Positions 1 to 5,865 of a DNA stretch of 6,924 nucleotides are shown in pieces. The notes beneath the pieces were generated by a model. The model saw nothing but the letters and a program-made list of their open reading frames with translations, ran no database searches and had not been told where the DNA came from. Position numbers and translations under genes: made by a program. Where the stretch lies: positions 1 to 6,924 of the forward strand of contig DAIDJA010000097.1 in NCBI GenBank assembly GCA_027451605.1, read 5' to 3'. The DNA comes from Acidimicrobiales bacterium. Its GTDB lineage: Bacteria; Actinomycetota; Acidimicrobiia; Acidimicrobiales; JABEUL01. How positions within the stretch are numbered: the stretch's first letter is position 1; the number at the start of each line of letters is the position of its first letter.

Positions 1-262
1 CCTCTTTATCCATATTGGTAACCGCCAATAATTCCTCTTCATTCATAGGTGTGGAAGCACCCATAATTAATCGGTCAATTACTAAAAGATCTAACCAATC
101 TTCGGCTATAGCTTTTTCAATTTCCGACTGGTTAATACCCTTTTTAGCAAGAAGCTCCTTTAAACCATCCGACCCCTGACTGATATATCCTTCAATGTTT
201 TCCAATATGGGGGTGGCAGGTGATAAACCTTCATCAACTCCGTTGTCGTTTTCTTCTGACAT
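1..262 (-). CDS. Probable class III adenylate/guanylate cyclase, N-terminal regulatory part (partial)
   Basis: An open frame of 87 codons starts at ATG 262-260 and runs leftward off the window, so only the N-terminus is seen. The first 30 or so residues are acidic and variable. Residues 31-87 form a helical segment with a DWLDLLVIDRLIMG stretch followed by an 'EEELLAVTNMDKE' stretch. This resembles the autoinhibitory regulatory domain of Rv1264-type adenylate cyclases (Ad_cy_reg family), where a helix-turn-helix-like segment precedes the catalytic domain. In that family the domain holds the C-terminal cyclase domain inactive until a signal such as low pH arrives; the full enzyme would make cAMP. 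The catalytic domain lies outside the window, so function rests on the N-terminus alone. The ribosome site is poor: AGGA touches the ATG. The gene is divergent from cofC. Confidence 0.6.
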   Translation of the reverse strand, partial: MSEENDNGVDEGLSPATPILENIEGYISQGSDGLKELLAKKGINQSEIEKAIAEDWLDLLVIDRLIMGASTPMNEEELLAVTNMDKE

Positions 263-343
263 TCCTACAAATAATCCCAACTGTTATGTGCTATTTTTCT
301 TATAATTGTCTATTTTGTCTAAGCTTAATGCTAAGGAACCAAA
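263..343 (+). promoter_or_regulatory. Divergent intergenic region with a promoter for cofC-PIG-L
   Basis: This 81-bp spacer separates the leftward cyclase gene from the rightward cofC operon. A perfect TATAAT stands at 301-306, with no good -35 box 16-18 bp upstream. Transcription would start near 313 and give a leader of about 30 nt carrying AAGGA at 333-337, six bases before the cofC ATG. TTGTCTA occurs twice, at 306-312 and 315-321. On the other strand these repeats read TAGACA and could act as weak -35 boxes for the cyclase gene. No experimental support; the call rests on motif matches. Confidence 0.5.
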
Positions 344-994
344 ATGTTAATTTGCGCTGATTATCATACGCTTCAAAAAACCGTCTCCCAGGTATCTTTA
401 AGTAATAACTTAACAGTAATACCTATTAAAGATTTTAACAACTCAAAATCAAGATTAAAAGACTGTTTAAGCGATGTCGAGCGAGTTAATCTAGTAAAAA
501 ATATGGTTATAAACGTTATTAGAGCACTTGACGGCAAGTGCATTGCCGTTTCATATTCACAAGAAGTATGTGAATTTATAGACGGTTGCGGAATCCATTG
601 CCTCAAATTGGATATTAAAGGTTTAAATTCAACCACAAATTATCTTTATCAATATTTAAACATTACAATTTTCAACAGATTGACGATAATCCACGCAGAC
701 ATCCCGTTAGCGACGGTTGACAATAGTCCGCACGAATATATTAAGGCATTAGCCTCAGATGAATTTCTAATTTATCCTGATATAGAAAAATTGGGAACTC
801 CGGTAATTTCAGTTCCTTCAAATACTCAGTTTAAATTTATGTACGGCAGACTCTCCTTTAAAAAGCATGTATTTCAAATCGAGTCTTTGAATGCCCAAAT
901 TAAGATAGTTGAAGATCCTGCTTGGTCTTTTGACGTCGATAAAGAGTCCGACTTAATAAAATATTATGAATTGAAAAAATCAACCTTGCCATGA
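344..994 (+). CDS. cofC: CofC/FbiD-like phospho(enol)pyruvate or 2-phospholactate guanylyltransferase
   Basis: Likely transfers GMP from GTP to phosphoenolpyruvate (actinobacterial FbiD) or 2-phospho-L-lactate (archaeal CofC), the activated side-chain donor for coenzyme F420 synthesis in the cytoplasm. The family pattern is visible in order: VIPIKDFNNSKSRL at residues 25-38 (nucleotide-binding start of the GT-A fold), GLN at 93-95, ADIPL at 118-122 (metal-binding Asp), GT at 151-152, YGRLSF at 167-172, and DVD at 197-199. The start at 344 has AAGGA six bases upstream and no in-frame start lies closer to the conserved core, so about 22 extra residues precede the usual N-terminus. After GT-151/152 the usual Asn of the 'GTN' motif is Pro153. 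The rest of the F420 pathway is not in the window, so substrate choice is unproven. It is the first gene of an operon and overlaps the next by ATGA. Confidence 0.8.
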   Translation: MLICADYHTLQKTVSQVSLSNNLTVIPIKDFNNSKSRLKDCLSDVERVNLVKNMVINVIRALDGKCIAVSYSQEVCEFIDGCGIHCLKLDIKGLNSTTNYLYQYLNITIFNRLTIIHADIPLATVDNSPHEYIKALASDEFLIYPDIEKLGTPVISVPSNTQFKFMYGRLSFKKHVFQIESLNAQIKIVEDPAWSFDVDKESDLIKYYELKKSTLP

Positions 995-1713
995 TTTCCA
1001 CAGACCTTAAAGACATCCCAAAAAAAGTTCTTGCCATAGGCGCCCATCCCGACGACGTTGAATTCAACTCCTATGGCACTTTGGCTAAATGGGCCATAGC
1101 AGGGAGTGAGATCACGATTGCAGTTATGACGGACGGATCCAAAGGTTCCTGGGACCCAACCGAAGATATTGAAAATTTGATTAAAACTCGCAAAATCGAG
1201 GCAAGACAAGCCGCAGAATTAATTAATGCCGATATCTATTTCTGCGACTATGTTGACGGGGAACTGGAATTTAAAAGTGAAACGGTAAAGAAAGTTGCCG
1301 AATTGATTCGCCAATTTAAGCCCGAACTAATTGTCACGCATGACCCATTCAAGAAATATAGACTTCATCCCGACCATAGAAACTGCGGTCAAATTGTGCT
1401 GGATGCTGTGGTTGCCGCCAGAGATCCTCATTTTTTAAAGGAATTAAATATTAAGCACCATCGCCCCGACAAAATTCTTCTTTTTGAACCTGAAGAAATT
1501 GACCACCTCGAAACAGTTGATGAGGTCCTGGATTTAAAGGTAAAGGCCCTCTTAAAACACAAAAGTCAGTATGTAACCACTATGGACATAACTGACTCGA
1601 GCGACTCAAACCAAATAAGGCGATTTGAGAATTGGATATTTCAATTTGCTCATTCTGCCGGTGAATTAATTGAAAGACCGGCAGAATGTTTCAAATTAAT
1701 AGATAAAATCTAA
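991..1713 (+). CDS. PIG-L/LmbE family zinc-dependent N-acetyl-sugar deacetylase
   Basis: A 240-residue cytoplasmic deacetylase of the family that includes MshB (mycothiol synthesis), Mca and BshB. Residues 18-24 read AHPDDVE, giving the zinc ligands His19 and Asp22 and the general-base candidate Asp21. HPDH at 126-129 supplies the third zinc ligand, His129. TDG at 47-49 and the R-x(3)-A-x(2)-AAEL segment near 68-77 are also family features. The length is normal and the zinc set is complete, so the enzyme should be active. The substrate cannot be read from the sequence: it may be a GlcNAc-linked thiol precursor or another acetylated amino-sugar. The gene has no ribosome site of its own. Its ATG overlaps the cofC stop (ATGA), implying translational coupling. 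The 3' end carries a perfect inverted repeat and stops 2 bp from the convergent HU gene. Confidence 0.88.
   Translation: MISTDLKDIPKKVLAIGAHPDDVEFNSYGTLAKWAIAGSEITIAVMTDGSKGSWDPTEDIENLIKTRKIEARQAAELINADIYFCDYVDGELEFKSETVKKVAELIRQFKPELIVTHDPFKKYRLHPDHRNCGQIVLDAVVAARDPHFLKELNIKHHRPDKILLFEPEEIDHLETVDEVLDLKVKALLKHKSQYVTTMDITDSSDSNQIRRFENWIFQFAHSAGELIERPAECFKLIDKI
1651..1688. terminator. Perfect 12-bp inverted repeat, possible bidirectional terminator
   Basis: CATTCTGCCGGT at 1651-1662 is exactly repeated in inverse as ACCGGCAGAATG at 1677-1688, with a 14-nt loop. After a small internal loop, AATTTG (1643-1648) and CAAATT (1692-1697) extend the stem by 6 bp. It lies inside the last codons of the deacetylase gene and 28 bp beyond the HU stop codon. 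That position suits ending the HU transcript, or protecting both convergent 3' ends. Neither side has a real U-tract, so classical intrinsic termination is uncertain; many actinobacterial terminators also lack one. Confidence 0.5.
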
Positions 1714-1715
1714 AG

Positions 1716-2021
1716 TTACTTTTTCTTTGCTTTAGGTGCTGGCTTACGTCCGTTTAAAATATCTTTAAATGTTGCGCCGGCGGCAAATCTTACTCCCTTA
1801 GAAGCAGCAATTTTTCTTTTCTCTCCGGTCCTTGGGTTAACCCCCATACGGGCTGCCCTTTTGGTTGGGTGGAAAGTTCCGAATCCCGGGATCGTGGTTT
1901 TTGAACCGGCCTTTGCTTCACTTATAACCGAGTTCAATACAACTTCGAGAGCACCTTCGGCCTGCTTCTTGGTAAGACCTGCACCTTCGGCAATTGCACT
2001 AACTAATTCTGTTTTATTCAC
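1716..2021 (-). CDS. hup: HU family DNA-binding nucleoid protein
   Basis: A 101-residue histone-like protein that binds and bends DNA without strong sequence preference and helps compact the nucleoid. It has the full HU pattern: N-terminal helices with MNKTELVSAIA, then PGFGTF at about 45-50 and the DNA-binding arm with ARMGVNPRTGE at about 57-67, whose proline intercalates into DNA. The last 10 residues are a short Lys/Pro/Ala tail (PAPKAKKK). This is much shorter than the long Lys-rich tails of mycobacterial HupB and closer to ordinary HU. The start is GTG at 2021-2019, with AGGAGG (2027-2032) five bases upstream, the strongest ribosome site in the window, which fits high expression. It follows the relaxase gene but has its own promoter. 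Confidence 0.95.
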   Translation of the reverse strand: MNKTELVSAIAEGAGLTKKQAEGALEVVLNSVISEAKAGSKTTIPGFGTFHPTKRAARMGVNPRTGEKRKIAASKGVRFAAGATFKDILNGRKPAPKAKKK

Positions 2022-2041
2022 TAATACCTCCTATAGGACTA

Positions 2042-2058
2042 ACTTAAATAATTTAAGT
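2042..2058. repeat. 17-bp perfect palindrome over the HU -10 box, candidate operator
   Basis: ACTTAAAT, one central base, then ATTTAAGT form a perfect 8+1+8 palindrome at 2042-2058. It covers the -10 box and the expected start point of HU transcription, where a bound dimer would block RNA polymerase. It is AT-rich, so chance or a role in DNA melting remains possible. Which protein might bind it is unknown; HU autoregulation is one option. Confidence 0.4.
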
Positions 2059-2078
2059 AACTTTACAACTTTAGTCAA
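2050..2078 (-). promoter_or_regulatory. Promoter of the HU gene
   Basis: On the minus strand TTGACT (2078-2073) is followed after exactly 17 bp by TAAATT (2055-2050). The -35 box matches the consensus at five of six positions and the -10 box at four. Transcription would start near 2043, giving a leader of about 20 nt that includes AGGAGG. The -10 box overlaps a perfect palindrome. Confidence 0.6.
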
Positions 2079-2115
2079 GTATTTAGGCAAATTTGGGTTA
2101 TTGGTAAATAAAAAA

Positions 2116-3354
2116 TTATAGTCCCCGCCCTAAATCCAGCTGTTTTTTCATCCCTTTTGAAATATCATTTATGTTATTTTGAATTCGCTTCAATTCATCA
2201 AGCTGTTTGAGCGAAAAGTCAGGCTGTTTCATCAATTCCAATGCTGATTTACCCAAAGGGCGAAGTTCATCCGTCACACCCCACCTTTTTCGAAATATTT
2301 CAATTTCTGCGGCTGTTTTAGACCACGTGCTACGATCTCTTTTATCCAACGGTCTATCTCCGATAAGATCTTTTACATAAGGAGGAGTTGCCGGTGAATT
2401 CAGGCCTACCTGTTTTGACACTTCCAAAACATTATTTAATAGATCATCAACACTAAGTTGCAATCGATTTAACTTTTTGGTCCAAATTTCTCTCAGACTA
2501 CTCAGGCTGTTGTCGAGATCTTTCTTAGGTCTGTTAAATTTTGGATCGATGACCGCTTTGGCTTTTAGGAAATAATCCAAATCAATAGCCTTGTCGTTAT
2601 AGAATTCCAGGAGTTCCCTTCTTCTCTTCGAGAAAGCAAAAATTGTACCCGAGTCAATTCCACTTATCTCTGCCAGTCCATACCGATATCTGTCCCAAGA
2701 AACGTTAAGGCTGTTTGTCAGTTCATTCCTGAGTGAAATATGGTATATCGAAGATACATGGCGTTTCAATAGAAATGCCGTTCGTAAGCGCGCCGCACTA
2801 AACCGTGAATCTGTTCCCTGAGCCAAATTGGCTATAACTGCATGGCTATGGATATGCGGATCATTCAGCCTTGAAGTCTTATGGTAGAAGGTGGCCCCCA
2901 ATATTCCCGTAGTCTTTAATTCGGTTAACTGCCCGTCGTAGCTTCTGGAAACATAAAGACAATTTGACGAGATAAAGTCCATCGCTTTTCTAACAGAAAC
3001 ATCGTGGGCATCGCGAACCTTATTTTCTACCTCGGGTGCGGAAAGCAAACCCAGTATCGACACTGATTTCGGAGCCGAAAATAAAAAATCATATCCGGCA
3101 TTTTTTCTTGGGGATAGACCACGTTCGAATGGTTCGTGGTTAACCGGATCAATACCGACCACAAAATCTTGAAACTGAGACTGGGTAACCTCATCTTTCA
3201 AACCCAATAGTTCACTCGCTTGAGGCGTCCAAATTCCGCGATCTTCCAGTCCGCCAGTTATCGCATTTTCGTTAAAATAGTAAGACTCGTGCCCAAATCT
3301 AAAACTGTTGATATTAAGCAATTCTGTTTCATGACAAAAATAATGATTAGTCAT
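2116..3354 (-). CDS. Short MobF/TrwC-type relaxase lacking the helicase
   Basis: MobF relaxases nick one DNA strand at an origin of transfer and stay bound through a tyrosine. This 412-residue protein has the N-terminal relaxase domain (about 1-250): a YY pair at 25-26, the FSAPKSVS segment at 92-99 preceded by Asp89, and the HUH metal site His158, His169 and His171, spaced +11 and +2 as in TrwC. The upstream tyrosine of TrwC (Y18) is matched by Phe18 here. No Walker A or other helicase motif is present, whereas family members usually have 900 or more residues. Residues 330-367 (IGDRP, then FRKRWGVTDELRPLG) resemble the far C-terminal tail of long actinobacterial MobF proteins, which suggests internal loss of the helicase. 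The ATG has no ribosome site and lies 44 bp beyond the pafC stop. No coupling protein or type IV secretion gene is nearby. Confidence 0.85.
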   Translation of the reverse strand: MTNHYFCHETELLNINSFRFGHESYYFNENAITGGLEDRGIWTPQASELLGLKDEVTQSQFQDFVVGIDPVNHEPFERGLSPRKNAGYDFLFSAPKSVSILGLLSAPEVENKVRDAHDVSVRKAMDFISSNCLYVSRSYDGQLTELKTTGILGATFYHKTSRLNDPHIHSHAVIANLAQGTDSRFSAARLRTAFLLKRHVSSIYHISLRNELTNSLNVSWDRYRYGLAEISGIDSGTIFAFSKRRRELLEFYNDKAIDLDYFLKAKAVIDPKFNRPKKDLDNSLSSLREIWTKKLNRLQLSVDDLLNNVLEVSKQVGLNSPATPPYVKDLIGDRPLDKRDRSTWSKTAAEIEIFRKRWGVTDELRPLGKSALELMKQPDFSLKQLDELKRIQNNINDISKGMKKQLDLGRGL

Positions 3355-3398
3355 GAAATAACATGAGATACTATCTAATATAGCATAACTTTTATTCC

Positions 3399-4466
3399 TT
3401 AAGTTTTTTTATAGCTTTTAAGAAGTGTTTTGGCAAGTTTTATGGGAAGCTCTTTAAATTCCTGAGGCTCGACAACTTCTAACTCCGCGTAGGCCAACAG
3501 CAAAGAGGCCAGCCACTGTCTGTCGGTAACATACAGATCAAAAATTGTATGGTCTCGTGAGGTCTCGATAATATTTTCAAATATAATTGCTTCCAAAATC
3601 CACCTGAAGTCATTATGTATTTTAAGTACTACTCGGGTAGCTTCGATAAGATTCGGGTTGTATGACCTATCGGTTAATATCGCTAACTGATTCTTGATTT
3701 CCGGATTATCTCTAAATCCCGTGTTTGAAATAGTGAGCGACAGAATTCGTTCGTTTTTAAATGATTTAAGCGTATTGTCTTTTGTGTCGACCGCATAAAG
3801 ATACCAGTTGCCTTCAACAAACTTCTGTAGGAGAGGAGCAATCTTTTTTTCTGAAACTTTATCCGTATATTTGGAAAAATAGGTTACCTTAAGTTGTTTC
3901 TTGTCAGCAATTGCGCGAGTGATTACTTCTTTAAACTTTGCCGGTCGCATCTGAATTTTAAAGGCATTGGTCGGAAGTTTCAATATTTTTTCAATTGCTG
4001 ACTCCAATACTCCCGACCCTTCAAATCCCGGCAAGTTCATCAACGTCTGCTGAAGTTGCTCCAGGAGAAGTAAGTCTTGTGATTCGAACTGATGAGCCTG
4101 ATTAAACCTCCCTTCGATATTTGCAGTAATCATTACGCCCTCAAGATCACCGTCAAAATTATCCATATTCAAATAGGGAAGGTCAATCTCTATGTCCAAC
4201 AAAGAATCAGGAGTAAAAGGCTTTACTCCGCAGCATGCCACAAGTTCAAGTTCACGTAAAACTAAAGATGATTCAAGACCAAACAATTTGGATAACTCTC
4301 CTACCGTAACCTGTTTATGGACCGACAAGTATTCCAAAATAGAAATTAATATTCCAAAGCGCGACCCAATAGTCTTTGATTTAGTTCGGGTACCGGCCTT
4401 AGAAGTAGGTTTACCAGACACGGCAGTTGACTTTTTTGAATTGTTTACTTCATTTTTCGGTGACAT
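3399..4466 (-). CDS. pafC: WYL-domain transcriptional regulator, PafC-like
   Basis: PafC partners with PafB in an activator of the LexA-independent DNA-damage response known from mycobacteria. The 355-residue protein has a Lys/Ser/Thr-rich disordered N-terminus (1-33), a winged-helix domain (about 36-100) ending in the PafC-like segment GVKPFTPDSLLDIEID (80-95), a WYL domain (about 175-250) with WYL at 221-223 and FKNERI at 236-241, and a C-terminal WCX-like domain (about 275-350). The basic tail is unusual and could add DNA contacts. The start has a modest AGG a few bases upstream and lies 21 bp after the pafB stop, so the two are surely co-transcribed. The proteasome and tatA/tatC genes that often flank pafBC in actinobacteria are not visible; a relaxase gene follows instead. 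Confidence 0.82.
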   Translation of the reverse strand: MSPKNEVNNSKKSTAVSGKPTSKAGTRTKSKTIGSRFGILISILEYLSVHKQVTVGELSKLFGLESSLVLRELELVACCGVKPFTPDSLLDIEIDLPYLNMDNFDGDLEGVMITANIEGRFNQAHQFESQDLLLLEQLQQTLMNLPGFEGSGVLESAIEKILKLPTNAFKIQMRPAKFKEVITRAIADKKQLKVTYFSKYTDKVSEKKIAPLLQKFVEGNWYLYAVDTKDNTLKSFKNERILSLTISNTGFRDNPEIKNQLAILTDRSYNPNLIEATRVVLKIHNDFRWILEAIIFENIIETSRDHTIFDLYVTDRQWLASLLLAYAELEVVEPQEFKELPIKLAKTLLKSYKKT

Positions 4467-4487
4467 GCTACCTATTTACACTTAATC

Positions 4488-5447
4488 TTATTTTTTATTT
4501 TCAATATAGTTGCAGAAATAGTCGCATAATTGGTCTATCAATGTTTGGGGTTCCAGAATCTTAATACCGGTACCAAATTTAAGGATCTGACTGTATAGAT
4601 ATTCCGATTCAACTGTTTCAAATTCGATTACCAGACGATTTTCCTCATAGTTCAATACTAAATTATGTCCGAATTCGGAAATAATTGAATCAGCCAGTCT
4701 CTCATCTACCGTACATTTCACTGTTATTTTTTCTGAATTAGCATCGCTAAAAAAAGAAAGTTCATGGCCATCAGAAGATCTTTCCTCTAAAATTTTAAGT
4801 TCCGCTTTGGTAAGTTTTGTAGATGACACAGAAGGGTTTCGCATTTTATTTATTTTAAAAAATTTATTTTGTTTACCCGAAAGATCATATCCCAACAGAT
4901 ACCAAGTACCGGCCCGAAAAAATACCTTCAAAGGCAAAACCTCTCGAGGCTTGCCCAGATACTCAAATAAAAACTTTTTCTTTCGAACTACTGCCGTATA
5001 TATATGGCTTAACCTTGGGTTTAATCTAATCACCGAAGATAAGTCAAATACGCTTAAGGGAATTTGGTCAAAATCTAAGCCAATGCCGGATCCTTCGCTT
5101 TTAGCTGAAGGTACGCCATTTTTTAATATATTCAATACTAGGCTCACTATTTTTGACTCTTCTTCAGTCAAAATTAGATTGCTTAATTCATTTCGATGAT
5201 CTTCGAGTTCATAACCAAATTTTTCAATGGTATCAACCGGTACAGTTTTAAGATCATAGCCGTAATCTTTTAGTGCCTGCTTGTCGCGCATAAATACCTG
5301 CCTACAGGTATTAAAGGCGTGTTCGTAACTGGGATATCCGTCAACCAATTCTGTTACCTGTTTAAGGGTTAACGGTATCTTTGCTTCCTTAAAACACAGC
5401 AACAAATTAGTAATCCGCTCGACTGAATCGCCTTTCATCAAACCCAA
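4488..5447 (-). CDS. pafB: WYL-domain transcriptional regulator, PafB-like
   Basis: First member of the PafBC pair. The N-terminal winged-helix domain (about 8-85) shows the PafB pattern ERITNLLLCFKEAKIPLT, then GYPSYEHAF, then the RDKQALKDYGYDL segment. The WYL domain (about 145-215) carries WYL at 182-184, and a WCX-like C-terminal domain spans about 240-310. In most WYL proteins an arginine-rich 'FRLDRI' strand follows the WYL motif; here it reads FKINKM (197-202), with lysines in place of arginines. The frame opens with TTG at 5447, but ATG at 5438-5436 (residue 4) is a more likely start because it lies just before the conserved SVERITNLL helix. Neither start has a clear ribosome site. 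It sits 56 bp after the CxxC gene and 21 bp before pafC. Confidence 0.82.
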   Translation of the reverse strand: MGLMKGDSVERITNLLLCFKEAKIPLTLKQVTELVDGYPSYEHAFNTCRQVFMRDKQALKDYGYDLKTVPVDTIEKFGYELEDHRNELSNLILTEEESKIVSLVLNILKNGVPSAKSEGSGIGLDFDQIPLSVFDLSSVIRLNPRLSHIYTAVVRKKKFLFEYLGKPREVLPLKVFFRAGTWYLLGYDLSGKQNKFFKINKMRNPSVSSTKLTKAELKILEERSSDGHELSFFSDANSEKITVKCTVDERLADSIISEFGHNLVLNYEENRLVIEFETVESEYLYSQILKFGTGIKILEPQTLIDQLCDYFCNYIENKK

Positions 5448-5503
5448 TGCAATATCATGTTAAAAAGCTGACGGATCGCACACAATCAAAGTAAATTTAA
5501 GTA

Positions 5504-5821
5504 TCAGGGTTCCAACACTCGATTAATTTCTTCCAATGAAATTTCGGTAGTATTGGAGTCACCGCATCTGTCACAAGGATCTCTGTGGATATAAGACTTT
5601 AAAAGTCGCGTGCCGGATTCATTTAGCTGCACGACAAAAGACTTATTTGGCTCATCAATATTTAGACCAAAGTAAGGTCTCCAGTCAGTCGTAACCGATT
5701 CAACCTCGCCTGTCGCATTACGCATTCTTCGTTTGAACTCCATGGAATTGGTATCAAATATCCACACCGAATTACAGGACTCTATAGAAGTTACATCATT
5801 TTTTGACTCATCTGATTCCAT
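5504..5821 (-). CDS. Small hypothetical protein with a C-terminal CxxC knuckle
   Basis: A 105-residue soluble protein I do not recognise as a named family. It has an acidic N-terminus, a predicted beta-rich middle (VWIFDTNSMEFKRR, then WRPYFGLNIDE, then KSFVVQLNESGTRLL), and DPCDRCG at 82-87. One CxxC gives only half a zinc site, so metal binding would need a dimer or partner. The other cysteine, Cys16, is distant. ATG 5821-5819 is preceded by GGAGG (5826-5830) four bases upstream, so translation is well supported. It lies 44 bp after the membrane-anchored protein gene and 56 bp before pafB, all on one strand, which argues for a shared transcript. No function is assigned. Confidence 0.75.
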   Translation of the reverse strand: MESDESKNDVTSIESCNSVWIFDTNSMEFKRRMRNATGEVESVTTDWRPYFGLNIDEPNKSFVVQLNESGTRLLKSYIHRDPCDRCGDSNTTEISLEEINRVLEP

Positions 5822-5865
5822 AGTTCCTCCCGCAAACCTAATGGATTAAAATCAACTGTTCGGTT

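Noticed and set aside
373..1209. Minus-strand frames antisense to cofC and the deacetylase (373-636 and 964-1209)
   Set aside because: Both opposite genes have full family motifs; the antisense translations look like arbitrary sequence.
1861..2121. Plus-strand frame antisense to HU that extends across its promoter
   Set aside because: It is antisense to an unmistakable HU gene and crosses its promoter; no independent coding signal.
4312..4332. Match to the mycobacterial PafBC-dependent promoter motif (TTGTCGGTC on the minus strand) inside pafC
   Set aside because: The first part fits eight of nine positions, but no -10 box follows at the required spacing and it lies in coding sequence.
4192..4485. 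Plus-strand frame antisense to the 5' end of pafC
   Set aside because: No ribosome site and no recognisable protein pattern; it mirrors the pafC winged-helix coding region.
4807..5199. Plus-strand frame of 130 codons antisense to pafB
   Set aside because: It overlaps a well-supported WYL regulator, has no clear ribosome site, and its translation shows no family pattern.
5485..5502. ACTTAAAT half-site upstream of pafB like the arms of the HU palindrome
   Set aside because: Only one arm is present and the sequence is AT-rich, so chance is the simpler explanation.
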